A stretch of DNA of 52,336 nt, taken from positions 1 through 52,336 of the forward strand of contig JAICKY010000002.1 in assembly GCA_025927655.1 (NCBI GenBank), in the 5' to 3' direction. Under the pieces are notes generated by a model. That model made no database searches. It worked only from the letters and a program-made list of their open reading frames with translations, and was not told where the DNA came from. The position numbers and the translations under genes are program-made. Position 1 is the first letter of the stretch. Each line of letters begins with the position of its first letter. The DNA is from Candidatus Saccharimonadota bacterium. Lineage in GTDB: Bacteria > Patescibacteriota > Saccharimonadia > Saccharimonadales > UBA4665. Of this stretch, positions 1-7,499 are shown piece by piece.

Positions 1-107
1 CCAGGGGCTATGCGGTCAGCACGGTTGGCCTGGAGGAGGAGACCATCCGAAACTACATCCGTGACCAGGAGAAAGATGAACTCGCAGCTGAAGCAGGACG
101 CTTTTAG
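1..107 (+). mobile_element. IS200/IS605 family transposase (TnpA), C-terminal end only
   Basis: The reading frame that starts at base 3 and stops with TAG at 105-107 encodes a 34-residue C-terminus beginning RGYAVSTVGLEEETIRNYI and continuing with RDQEKDEL. This is the characteristic tail of Y1 (HUH) transposases of the IS200/IS605 family, single-strand transposases that act on hairpin ends. The rest of the gene lies outside the window. The subterminal hairpin at 176-194 fits the right end of such an element. No tnpB is visible downstream. It could be an intact element cut by the window edge or a remnant. Confidence 0.8.
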
Positions 108-175
108 TCTCAGCTAACGTCGTATAACACTAAATTCGCGGCGGCATCGCCTTTTAGGCGACCCCACTCATCAAG

Positions 176-194
176 CCACCGGCTTGTCCGGTGG
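176..194 (+). repeat. Subterminal hairpin of the IS200/IS605 right end
   Basis: The arms CCACCGG (176-182) and CCGGTGG (188-194) pair perfectly around a 5-nt loop (CTTGT). It lies about 70 bp after the transposase stop. IS200/IS605 elements end in such hairpins, which TnpA recognises in single-stranded form. The exact right boundary cannot be fixed from sequence alone. Confidence 0.6.
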
Positions 195-204
195 TGTCTC
201 ACTA

Positions 205-229
205 AATTCTAGCTAATGTAGCTAGAATT
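205..229. repeat. 10-bp perfect inverted repeat, 5-nt loop
   Basis: AATTCTAGCT (205-214) and AGCTAGAATT (220-229) form a perfect AT-rich hairpin 10 bp after the IS-type hairpin. There is no T-run, so a terminator is unlikely. It may belong to the end of the insertion sequence. Confidence 0.5.
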
Positions 230-251
230 GTCAATAGCTTAAGCAATTTGC

Positions 252-395
252 TCAGAGATTTCCCGGCCACATGCCAACAACTCCCAAGGCTTTCAGCGTG
301 GGCTCAACATCCTCCAACTCACCGAAGAGGGTTTCGACCTGAGTAGTCGGTAGGGCTACCATAAAGTTATTCCAGATCAAACAGAGTTCGACGTT
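252..395 (-). pseudogene. C-terminal fragment, copy 1 of an unknown protein
   Basis: On the minus strand an open frame without a good start runs to TGA at 252-254. It encodes ...VALPTTQVETLFGELE followed by DVEPTLKALGVV. A diverged second copy lies at 1152-1352. Of the three differences in the best-conserved stretch, two are third-position changes and one gives Ile/Val, which suggests both were once translated. I do not recognise the family. The 144-nt frame looks like a remnant cut off by rearrangement. Confidence 0.4.
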
Positions 396-479
396 TTATT
401 TTGTCGGACTCTTTTGTGATATTACCTCCGTTATTCTGGAGTTTGATTCCTCGGAGGCGCTTACCGCTTGTCTTTAATA

Positions 480-516
480 TTGACACACGTTGTCTATGTA
501 TATACAATTGTATATA
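480..516 (+). promoter_or_regulatory. Antitoxin promoter with 18-bp palindromic operator
   Basis: TTGACA (480-485), a 17-nt spacer and TACAAT (503-508) make a near-consensus sigma70 promoter. A perfect 18-bp palindrome (499-516, centre CAA/TTG) covers the -10 box and reaches the A of the start codon at 516. This is the position expected for autorepression by an antitoxin. The predicted transcription start is within a base or two of the ATG, so the mRNA would be leaderless. Confidence 0.65.
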
Positions 517-779
517 TGAACAAATATACGGCCACAGTTATAAAAACGGGCAACTCTTATGCGCTACGTGTGCCAAAACGATACGTTGAGGATGCCCAGC
601 TTAAGTCTGGGCAGAAAACGGTGATCACACTGCCTATACCCGAACCAAAGCAAAACCGCGAAAGGATCCAAGAAACCATTCGCCAGTTGCAGGAGGTCGG
701 CGTCTATAAAGACATCAAAGATCCAGTGGCTTGGCAGCGTGAAATCCGCAAAGATCGTCCACTGCCCGATAGGGGGTAA
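516..779 (+). CDS. AbrB/MazE-type antitoxin of a VapBC-like pair
   Basis: An 87-residue protein. The N-terminus (MNKYTATVIKTGNSYALRVP) is the swapped-hairpin AbrB/SpoVT fold found in MazE and many VapB antitoxins. The C-terminal half is charged and helical and would be the toxin-binding tail. The frame is open further upstream, but 516 is preferred because it sits just after the promoter and operator and begins the conserved domain. The gene ends 7 bp before the PIN-domain toxin. It should neutralise that toxin and repress its own operon through the 499-516 palindrome. Confidence 0.75.
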   Translation: MNKYTATVIKTGNSYALRVPKRYVEDAQLKSGQKTVITLPIPEPKQNRERIQETIRQLQEVGVYKDIKDPVAWQREIRKDRPLPDRG

Positions 780-786
780 GTAGTTC

Positions 787-1149
787 ATGATTATTCTCGA
801 CTCTAACGCATTTATTTATCTCGCAAATGGGACGCTTGACCGGAAGATAATCAGTAATGAAGATATTTCCCACGCCAGTATTACCAAGATTGAAAGCTTG
901 GGCTTCTCACGTATTTATGCCAATGAGCTATTATTACTCGAAATACTTTTTAGCGAGTCATATAACTTGCCCCTTACCGATGATATAGTGGAGCGCGCCG
1001 TAAAACTTCGCCAAGTAAAAGGTATGAGTCTCGGGGATGCGATCATTGCCGCTACGGCGCTTGAGCACGATTATGAATTGTGGACGGCCAATGAAGCGGA
1101 CTTTGCCCATATTGATGGCTTACGGTTACGCAATCCACTCAAGCCTTAA
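787..1149 (+). CDS. PIN-domain toxin ribonuclease (VapC-like)
   Basis: A 120-residue single PIN domain. The acidic, metal-binding residues expected of VapC ribonucleases are visible: D5 (ILDSN), E36 (TKIES), D84 (MSLGDA) and the N102/D105 region (ANEADF). VapC toxins cleave tRNA or rRNA and are held inactive by the cognate antitoxin, here encoded 7 bp upstream. A strong terminator follows at 1266-1296. The pair lies in a rearranged patch between two copies of another gene fragment, which suggests it was acquired. Confidence 0.8.
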   Translation: MIILDSNAFIYLANGTLDRKIISNEDISHASITKIESLGFSRIYANELLLLEILFSESYNLPLTDDIVERAVKLRQVKGMSLGDAIIAATALEHDYELWTANEADFAHIDGLRLRNPLKP

Positions 1150-1151
1150 CC

Positions 1152-1352
1152 CTAAATGTCCAACACCTTCAATCTTTCATCAATATATTCCAACTCACCG
1201 AAGAGGGTTTCGATCTGAGTGGTCGGTAGGGCCACCAGTAGAAGATTGCAGATAGAAATAAGTACCCCGGCTTCAGTTTTGAAGCCGGGCGCTTTTTCTT
1301 CCGGTAGATTAATTCGATTCTCTTTGCCGATTTGATATGACGAGGCAAACAA
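1152..1352 (-). pseudogene. Fragment, copy 2 of the unknown protein seen at 252-395
   Basis: A 66-codon minus-strand frame whose C-terminal half (LLLVALPTTQIETLFGELE, then YIDERLKVLDI) matches copy 1. Its N-terminal half reads through the terminator hairpin at 1266-1296, so that part is probably not genuine coding sequence. I cannot name the family. Both copies point the same way and bracket the toxin-antitoxin pair, as expected from a duplication or nested insertion. Confidence 0.35.
1266..1296 (+). terminator. Rho-independent terminator after the VapBC-like operon
   Basis: CCCGGCTTCA (1266-1275) and TGAAGCCGGG (1280-1289) form a perfect 10-bp stem with a GTTT loop, followed by CGCTTTTT. 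Confidence 0.85.
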
Positions 1353-1746
1353 CCTGTTCGAGGTAAAGCTTCATGATGAAACCCCAATGAACACAACCAG
1401 CAATCGGCTTTTTTCGGTGCTTATTACGCTGGCAGAGAAGTTACAGACACACGCCATCGTCGCAGAAACCCCCAGCGGTGTCACTGTCTTGCAGATTGCC
1501 TCACACCGCAGCCTTGTGCCAATTATTGCCGTGATCCCACGCCTGCGAACGGCCCATCAGCTAGCCATAGTCTATGGCGCAAAGAGTTATGTCCGTCCCG
1601 ACGACACCCAGGCTGCAACAAAGCAACTGATTGGTTGCGTGATAATAGGTTCCTCACCAGGGGAATATGGTGGTAACGGCCTCTGGTCAACACCTTGGCA
1701 TAGCCGGAGCCTCCAACATCAAAGTCTGTGGAGTAGGTCTACTGAT
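1336..1746 (+). pseudogene. Decayed pyruvate kinase C-terminal domain (second, diverged copy)
   Basis: The three plus frames read in succession match the C-terminal domain of the intact pyruvate kinase at 5975-7396. Similarity starts at YDEAN (cf. YTEAN), continues through HAIVAETPSGVTVLQIAS and AHQLAIVYGAKSYVRP, then moves to a second frame (DWLRDNRFLTRG) and a third (NMVVTASGQHLGIAG). The catalytic barrel is absent. Both frame changes could be mended by single-base insertions at short runs. Identity to the intact copy is moderate, so this is an old paralogue or a second lineage's gene rather than a recent duplication. Confidence 0.75.
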
Positions 1747-2204
1747 TAATTGCCTGCTGCATGAAGTATGAGGCCGTTGTCAGTGCGCTGTTCAGCAGCG
1801 CCTTGGATGTGGATGTTGGTGTAGTCATTACCGAGTGCTGTGGCCAGGTTGCGTGCTGTTGCCGCGTCGGCGTCATTCTTATAGTACACGGTATAATCCG
1901 TAATTAAGCAGTGGACAGGTACACCGCTGATCTTAGTATATGCCCCTTCAAAGGCGGGGCCAGACCTTTTCGCTGCATCATCTAGGACTTTGAGTTCTTG
2001 GCTGCTTAAGCCGTGGAGTGGGGGTAGATCCTGGCTACAGCTGGCATGCCCAATTGCTTTTACCGTCTTGGTTGCGACTGGTCGCTGGCTTTTTTGGGCC
2101 TCGGGCGACCTCGGCGAACCTGCTTCTGCGCACCCTGACGCTAAAAGTGTCCCTGCTACGACGGTTGCTATTCCTATTGTTTCCAAACTTCTTTTCATGT
2201 CCAT
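1746..2204 (-). CDS. Small secreted lipoprotein, function unknown
   Basis: A 152-residue protein with a basic N-terminus (MKRS), a hydrophobic stretch and a lipobox (LLASGC, Cys about residue 25). It should therefore be exported, lipidated and membrane-anchored. The mature part has two further Cys (about 56 and 99) and no domain I recognise. Two nearby starts (MDM) are possible. No clear ribosome binding site is visible. Its 3' end touches the pyruvate-kinase remnant on the other strand. Confidence 0.65.
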   Translation of the reverse strand: MDMKRSLETIGIATVVAGTLLASGCAEAGSPRSPEAQKSQRPVATKTVKAIGHASCSQDLPPLHGLSSQELKVLDDAAKRSGPAFEGAYTKISGVPVHCLITDYTVYYKNDADAATARNLATALGNDYTNIHIQGAAEQRTDNGLILHAAGN

Positions 2205-2298
2205 GTTTTACATTTAATTTGAAATAAAGTCAATCCCAAACCCCTCTATTCCACCCCCCAACCGCACCAAGGATATTTTCTCGAAACCGCGCAATGCA

Positions 2299-2324
2299 AG
2301 AAGCCCTGAACGTTCAGGGCTTCT
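2299..2324. repeat. 13-bp inverted repeat downstream of the 2345-3151 gene
   Basis: A 26-bp near-continuous palindrome (centre ACGT at 2310-2313) lies about 20 bp past the stop of the minus-strand gene. On the plus side it is followed by ATGCATGTTTT. The minus side has no T-run, so it is at best a weak terminator for its neighbour. Confidence 0.4.
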
Positions 2325-2344
2325 ATGCATGTTTTACTAGTTCG

Positions 2345-3151
2345 CTATAGCGTTGCCACGACGGCCTTGGCAATCTGCTCGGCTTGGCTTTGGCCATAGC
2401 TTATGCTGCCATTGCTTTCGGCAAGGTAGGTTACCACGATTGAATAGCTGCCCTTCAAGACCGTGAGCGTGTTTGTCTTGGAGTCGTAAAAGGCTTGGTC
2501 GCCAATGCCGGCTACCGCAGTGCCGTTATCTTTGCTTTTGAGCGCCGAGAAAGCGGACGTGTTGAGCGTTTGCCCGCTTTGCGTAAGCGCACCGGTTATG
2601 CTGACGTTAGCCGTTGTCACATTAGCGCCATTTGTCACTTGATAGCCGCAAGAAGAGATGGATTGATCAGTGGTGCTTGTATCGGCTGCGCCGTTAAGGC
2701 TTGAAGCTTGCGCTGAACTCCCTAGGGTTGCCTGGGCTGCCGTAAGCGTAAAGGCATCGCAAGCTTTGGCGGAGGCTGGTGTAAAGCTGGAAGTGTTGCT
2801 GCTATTTGTCGTTGTGCCTGTGCTGCCAGTGTTGGATGTATTGTTGTTCTTTTTACCGTGGCTTAGCGCAAATATGAGGCCGGCGCCGACGGCAAGCAGA
2901 ACGACAACCGCGATAACGACCAGACGGGTTTTACGAGACCTTGTTGGCTGTTGTGGCATGTTTACGGTAGGGGCGTAGCTAGGCTGCGGAGACTGCATCG
3001 GCGATGGCATAGCGCCGGGATAGCCGGGCTGGGGCGCCGCTTGCTGCGGAGTGGCGGTCGGGGTGACGATTTGCCCTATTCCGGCCTCAGGCATTTGGTT
3101 CTGAGGTTGGTTCGAAGGTGATGGTTGTGGAGCTGGTTGTTGAGGTTCCAT
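2345..3151 (-). CDS. Pro/Gln-rich single-pass membrane protein, DUF3558-like outer domain
   Basis: 268 residues. Residues 1-70 are rich in Pro and Gln and probably cytoplasmic. A basic patch (RSRKTR) and a TM helix (about 77-97) follow, then a Ser/Thr/Asn linker and an extracytoplasmic domain of about 140 residues. That domain starts ACDAFTLTAAQATLG and carries a second Cys in SSCGYQ. The spacing is reminiscent of DUF3558 lipoproteins, with a likely disulphide; this similarity is a guess from pattern. The same architecture recurs at 23678-25210. Confidence 0.7.
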   Translation of the reverse strand: MEPQQPAPQPSPSNQPQNQMPEAGIGQIVTPTATPQQAAPQPGYPGAMPSPMQSPQPSYAPTVNMPQQPTRSRKTRLVVIAVVVLLAVGAGLIFALSHGKKNNNTSNTGSTGTTTNSSNTSSFTPASAKACDAFTLTAAQATLGSSAQASSLNGAADTSTTDQSISSCGYQVTNGANVTTANVSITGALTQSGQTLNTSAFSALKSKDNGTAVAGIGDQAFYDSKTNTLTVLKGSYSIVVTYLAESNGSISYGQSQAEQIAKAVVATL

Positions 3152-3208
3152 TTTTTATATCCTTTGTTATTTCTCTATCTAGCATATCATGGCGGCAGGC
3201 CGGGAGGT

Positions 3209-4026
3209 CTACAGAAAAGCGTCTATAACTCCAACCAGCACAAAGCATCCGACAGCAAGCCATTCTAGGTACCGCTTGCGCTGCTGCCGGAGCGCAGACA
3301 AGGACAGCGGCCGGGTACCAGGCGGCAGTGTGTCGCCCTCTTTTATGCTAAACCGGCGTGGCTTGTATAGGAGTAGTGCGTGCGGCAGATACTTGTAGTA
3401 AGCATATAAAAGTGGGGTGCCGAAGGGCACAAACAGCACGGCGTTGCCCGAAAACCGTGGAGAGCGCCGTTCGGCTGCCACCGAGTAAATACCCCATCGG
3501 ATAAAGAACGGCTTGAGGACCCATAGATACCAACGAAACAGACAGAGAGTATGAGTGCGCCGCCGCAGAGAGTGGGGATGGGGCTGGCGCGCATTATAAA
3601 GGAGACTCTTGGGCCAGCGGCAGCAATGATTGGCTCAGTATCTGGCTTTAATGCACTGTATTTTTGGAGCAATTCGTCGATGGGCGGACGCTTGTCGATT
3701 GCTTCGAACAACTCAGTGCTGCTATGTTCAAGGTGTTTGTGTAGTTTCGCCTCGGTCCACGGTTCGATGTCGAGCAGCCGAAAGACGTACCACCGCGACC
3801 CCACTACAATGTCGAGTTGTGAATAATCACTTCGAAACCTATAATCGGCGAGTGATAGAGGCGCGTTTAGTACCGTTCGTCCATCATTTAGCACAAATTC
3901 GATGCGTCCGCTTTTCTGAATGCTCAGCTCGCCGGTGGGGAGGTTTTTGGTTAGGGCATAGCCTTGTATTTGCCAGCTCGCCCGCAATGTAAGTGCGGCT
4001 TTCTGCTTGTTTCTGGAATGTGTCAC
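3209..4026 (-). pseudogene. Membrane-associated protein of unknown function, one apparent frameshift
   Basis: The frame from 4026 encodes a beta-rich N-terminal domain (GELSIQKSGRIEFVLNDGRT...) that resembles a PH-like fold, then enters a hydrophobic segment (TLCGGALILSV). There the sensible frame switches. A second frame reads LFRWYLWVLKPFFIRWGIY, a Tyr-rich region, and a final TM helix, stopping at 3209. One extra T in the TTT run near 3542-3545 would restore a single protein of about 272 residues with two hydrophobic segments. It may be a real mutation or a base-calling error. I cannot assign a function. Confidence 0.55.
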
Positions 4027-4140
4027 GATTATATCGTAGCAGATAAATGCTTATGGGCTATTGTACTGTTTGTTGCAGGGTGCAGATTTGCTGCAAACCA
4101 GCTCACCACGTATACTTAAACGATAAGCAGTAAGGAAAAT

Positions 4141-4776
4141 ATGGACTATTCTACTCTCAAAAAGGTTATCTTTCAGCATCGGTTCCTAAGCACAAACAGT
4201 ACTATGTATGATGCTTCCACCCACGCACCAGTGGGTTATGTGCCTATTGCCGCTTTTCATAGGCTGCGGGAGTATTCGATCTATACTGACGCATCCTCGC
4301 AGCAGGAGTTCGTACACGTTCGCAAACGCCAAGAGGCTGGCCCTCCCTCGATTTATGATGTCTACGGCGGCAACAGTGGCCCGCTGATCGCCATGATTCG
4401 GCTCACCACCTATCGTCCTGGCCGCTATCTCGCGCACGGACGCATTGATCTTTTTGACGCTCAGGGTGCGCCGATGGGTTACATACAAGACACTACGAGC
4501 GGGTTCAACAAGGTGATTCGTTTGGTACGCAATATTTTTACTGTCGGTCCGATTTTGTACGCGATATGCATCCCTCTTCTGTCCCTTACGTTCGATGTAG
4601 TCTACGCGCCGACTGGAGCGGCGCCTCAGTCGGCCGGCAAGATCAGTTATCGTCGCAGTTTCTTAAAGCCCAAACTTACTTTAGACATGACGGCAGCCCA
4701 AGTCGCCCTCAATCCCCAAGTCGCACTGGGTGCCTCGTCGTTGCTTAATCTGCTTGTTACTACCGCTGTAGCTTAG
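4141..4776 (+). CDS. Protein with possible tubby/LURP-one-like fold
   Basis: 211 residues. The N-terminal ~120 residues show repeated strand pairs with turn motifs such as MYDASTHAPVGYV, IYDVYGGNSGPLI and LFDAQGAPMGYI. This D-x-x-G-x-x-V/I pattern resembles LURP-one-related/scramblase-type (tubby C-terminal-like) domains. A hydrophobic helix (about 138-153) and a further C-terminal hydrophobic stretch suggest membrane association. The start has a weak AAGGA motif. The fold assignment is by pattern only. Confidence 0.55.
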   Translation: MDYSTLKKVIFQHRFLSTNSTMYDASTHAPVGYVPIAAFHRLREYSIYTDASSQQEFVHVRKRQEAGPPSIYDVYGGNSGPLIAMIRLTTYRPGRYLAHGRIDLFDAQGAPMGYIQDTTSGFNKVIRLVRNIFTVGPILYAICIPLLSLTFDVVYAPTGAAPQSAGKISYRRSFLKPKLTLDMTAAQVALNPQVALGASSLLNLLVTTAVA

Positions 4777-4778
4777 TT

Positions 4779-5049
4779 GGACAGGGCAGAGTGGTGCGGT
4801 TCCCGGCCAATCTCAGTACCACGAACACATTGGTTGCCAGGCCGCGAGATGCTTAACATCATTGCTCTCAGCCTTGTCTGACCTCCCTATCCAGGCACTC
4901 GGTAATGGCACCAGCGAGCGGGCACTGCCCAGGGATAGTCGGGCGACATCCTCGGCGAGCGAGGCCGGCATCTTTGTCATATCATGGGCGGCGTGTGCCT
5001 CGAAGAAGGCGTTGATTGCGGCGAGCTTTGCGGTTTTGTCAGTGGCCAT
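4779..5049 (-). pseudogene. Broken SnoaL/NTF2-like protein
   Basis: Starting at ATG 5047-5049, the frame gives MATDKTAKLAAINAFFEAHA and continues to a run ending LAEDVAR, a typical SnoaL-like N-terminus. Thereafter recognisable family sequence moves to another frame (TIPGQCPLAGAITE), and further on LATNVFVVLRLAGNRTT appears, resembling the family's last strands. The nominal frame ends at 4813 with unrelated residues. At least one indel has therefore disrupted it. The start overlaps the end of the TetR gene by 11 bp, so the two form an operon in which the enzyme-like partner has decayed. Confidence 0.6.
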
Positions 5050-5635
5050 ACAATTTCCTCTCGTTAGTAAGTGCCCGGGCGATGCCAGCGAGTTCATGCG
5101 CGAAGGCATCATCCAATGGCTTGTGCCTGTAAATCAACCGGTACCACATGGCGGCAGCCAAAAGCTCAGCAATTGCCGACGCAGGAACGGCGTACGTATG
5201 CCCGTGTTTACGAGCGTCTTCGACGACCACTTGCTCCAATATCGTTCGGCGTTGGTTAATAAGCGCCTGGATATCGAGGGTGAGCGCAGGGTCATCACTA
5301 GCCTGCACAAGCAGGATAGTCAAAAGGTCGCCGGTCCGCGTACGTGCAAGCTCGAAGAGGCGTTTCAGGTAGTCCTCGATGCTGCCGGCATTTGTAGCCA
5401 ATGCGGCTTGTTGGACCTGCGTGGTCACTACTTCCATGAATAAGCGCTCTTTTGTGGGCCAGCGGCGATAGATAGTCTGCCGACCCACCCGCGCGTGCTT
5501 GGCGATAGCTTTTATGGTCGTCTCTGCGTAGCCGTTGGCACGCGACAGCTCAAATGCTGCATCCAATATTCGTTGGTGCGCCTTGGCGTCGCGCGGCCGG
5601 CCGCGTCGTGTCCGGGCAGGGTCGTAAGTACTCAC
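5039..5635 (-). CDS. TetR/AcrR family transcriptional regulator
   Basis: A 198-residue protein from GTG at 5635. An N-terminal arm rich in Arg (ARTRRGRPRD) is followed by the TetR helix-turn-helix, with recognition-helix region HARVGRQTIYRRWPTKERLF at about residues 40-59. The C-terminal two thirds is all-helical, the ligand-binding and dimer domain. An upstream GTG at 5662 is also in frame. I chose 5635 because a TATGAT box (5642-5647) ends only 6 nt before it, implying a leaderless mRNA. It probably regulates itself and the adjoining broken NTF2-like gene. Confidence 0.85.
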   Translation of the reverse strand: MSTYDPARTRRGRPRDAKAHQRILDAAFELSRANGYAETTIKAIAKHARVGRQTIYRRWPTKERLFMEVVTTQVQQAALATNAGSIEDYLKRLFELARTRTGDLLTILLVQASDDPALTLDIQALINQRRTILEQVVVEDARKHGHTYAVPASAIAELLAAAMWYRLIYRHKPLDDAFAHELAGIARALTNERKLYGH

Positions 5636-5662
5636 AAGCCCATCATAGTGCAAAAAGATCAC

Positions 5663-5974
5663 TATTTAAATACCACGTGCCTCGTAAATACATCTCGTCT
5701 CATCCGGCGCTCTCCGGATAAGCCCGGCATTTAAAAGCTGATGATGGCATTTTGGCGCAAGCCCAAAGGCCCGAGGACACCGATTCTACAAAATTGCGGT
5801 CTCGAGCCGGTAGCATTCGGTAAGTTTGACAGTAAGAGCTGCCCAAAAATGCACGCCCATGGAAAGCAGCCAGCACTAACCCCGTTTTGTACACAGGCAT
5901 CGAAGCGGCTGATAGCTCTTGCTAGCAATACACATAAGCGGGTACACTAGTGAATAAGTATGGGTGGAGAAAAC
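5663..5974 (+). promoter_or_regulatory. Intergenic region with pyk promoter and ribosome binding site
   Basis: About 310 bp without a credible gene. A promoter TTGCTA (5919-5924), 18-nt spacer, TACACT (5943-5948) lies just before pyk. GGAG at 5966-5969 is 5 nt before ATG 5975 and decides the start over the in-frame ATG at 5960. A short hairpin with ATCCGG and CCGGAT arms lies near 5702-5719. Small ORFs on either strand show no recognisable protein. Confidence 0.55.
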
Positions 5975-7396
5975 ATGGCCATGGTGTCGCTGCAGCACTA
6001 CAAACGCACAAAAATAATTGCCACGATAGGACCGGCTACGCACAGTTACGAGACAATAAAGCAGCTGATAGCCAACGGCGCGAACGGATTACGGCTCAAT
6101 TTTAGCCATGGCAACTACCAGGAAAAGGGTCAGCAGATTAGCTGGATTCGCAAGGCCAGTAAAGAACTGGGAAAACCCGTAGCGATCATCCAGGATTTAC
6201 AAGGGCCCAAGATACGCTTGGGCGATTTCGACGATATTATTCAGGTGCAGGCTGCCCAAACCCTGCGGTTTGGGTATAAAACCAGCTGGGTCGAAACCGG
6301 CATCATTCCTACGCAGTACGATCTGAGCGCTAAAGTTAGCCGGGGCGAGCGGCTGTATTTGTACGACGGCAAAGTGCGCACCACGGTCAAAAGTGTGAAA
6401 GACGGCGTGGTGTATGCCGAGGCCGAAAATAACGGCATCTTGATAGCGCGAAAAGGCATTAACCTGCCAGACACTGACTTTGGCGGCGATGTTATTACCG
6501 AAAAGGACAAGGCAGATCTGGCGTTTGGCAGCCAGGAAGATATCGATTATGTGTCTATGAGCTTCATCCAGACGGCCGCGGACATAGAACAAATGCAGCG
6601 GCTTATCAAAAATTTGGGCAGTTCGCGCAAAATTATCGCCAAAGTGGAGACACAGCTGGCGGTAGAGAACATAGACTCTATAGTGCAGACAGCGGATGCG
6701 GTGATGGTGGCGCGTGGTGATCTGGCGGTGGAAACACTGCCCGAAAGCGTGCCTATAGTGCAGCGGAAAGTTATTGGGCTGGGCATAAAATATGGCAAGC
6801 CAACCATTGTGGCAACACAGATGCTGGCCAGTATGACCGAAATGCCCGAACCTACCAGGGCAGAGGTCAGCGATGTGGCGACAGCAGTGCTGGTCGGTGC
6901 GGATTGTGTGATGCTGAGCGACGAAACCGCCAGCGGCCAATACCCTCTGGAAGCGGTTAGCATTATGAAACGGGTGGTGTGCTACACCGAGGCAAACGCC
7001 CCGGTCAGACCGCTGTTTGTCGGCCAGCCCGAGCAGCAGGTCTCACGCTCATCTGCGATCAGCCGGGGTGTGATTAGCCTGGCGAGCAGCATCCGAGCGA
7101 CCGCAATCGTGGCTGAAACCAAATCTGGCGCTACTGCGTTGCAGATCGCTTCCGAACGGTCGGAAATACCAATCATCGCTGTTACGGACGATCCGCGCAC
7201 CGCGCAGCAACTGGCAATTGTTTACGGCGTGAAAAGTTATGTGCGGCCGGCCGGTAAACAAGCTGCCGCCAAGCTGACAGATTTCCTGCGCGAAACAAAA
7301 GTGCTGAAAAAGGGCGACATAGTAGTGACCGCCAGCGGCCAGTATCCGGGTGTGGTAGGCACGACAGACACGATAAAAGTCCGCCAGCTGGACTAA
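5975..7396 (+). CDS. pyk: Pyruvate kinase
   Basis: 473 residues, the usual length. It transfers phosphate from phosphoenolpyruvate to ADP in the last step of glycolysis. Visible motifs are KIIATIGPAT at the N-terminus, the substrate-loop RLNFSHG, the active-site segment RGDLAVE, ATQMLASM, and RAEVSDVATAVLVGADCVMLSDETASGQYP (given in the protein as consecutive short motifs). The C-terminal domain carries AIVAET and VVTASGQYPG. It is followed by pgk and tpiA on the same strand. A decayed copy of its C-terminal domain lies at 1336-1746. Confidence 0.97.
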   Translation: MAMVSLQHYKRTKIIATIGPATHSYETIKQLIANGANGLRLNFSHGNYQEKGQQISWIRKASKELGKPVAIIQDLQGPKIRLGDFDDIIQVQAAQTLRFGYKTSWVETGIIPTQYDLSAKVSRGERLYLYDGKVRTTVKSVKDGVVYAEAENNGILIARKGINLPDTDFGGDVITEKDKADLAFGSQEDIDYVSMSFIQTAADIEQMQRLIKNLGSSRKIIAKVETQLAVENIDSIVQTADAVMVARGDLAVETLPESVPIVQRKVIGLGIKYGKPTIVATQMLASMTEMPEPTRAEVSDVATAVLVGADCVMLSDETASGQYPLEAVSIMKRVVCYTEANAPVRPLFVGQPEQQVSRSSAISRGVISLASSIRATAIVAETKSGATALQIASERSEIPIIAVTDDPRTAQQLAIVYGVKSYVRPAGKQAAAKLTDFLRETKVLKKGDIVVTASGQYPGVVGTTDTIKVRQLD

Positions 7397-7431
7397 GTGC
7401 TAATGAACGCTAAGATTATGGATTTTTGAGG

Positions 7432-7475
7432 TTAGACTATAGAATGGAGTTATAAGCATAAGTTCTATAGTCTAA
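7432..7475 (+). promoter_or_regulatory. 13-bp perfect inverted repeat between pyk and pgk
   Basis: TTAGACTATAGAA (7432-7444) and TTCTATAGTCTAA (7463-7475) are perfectly complementary across an 18-nt loop and are followed by TTTTA. The repeat overlaps a possible pgk promoter (TTGAGG 7426-7431, TTATAA 7450-7455). It could be an AT-rich terminator after pyk or an operator/attenuator for pgk-tpiA. Confidence 0.6.
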
Positions 7476-7499
7476 TTTTAGGTCCAAGGCGGGAGTGGT

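Noticed and set aside
5975-7396. Long antisense frames inside pyk (e.g. minus strand 6197-6940)
   Set aside because: They lie wholly within a certain gene, show no family motif and are rich in His/Cys, typical of shadow translation.
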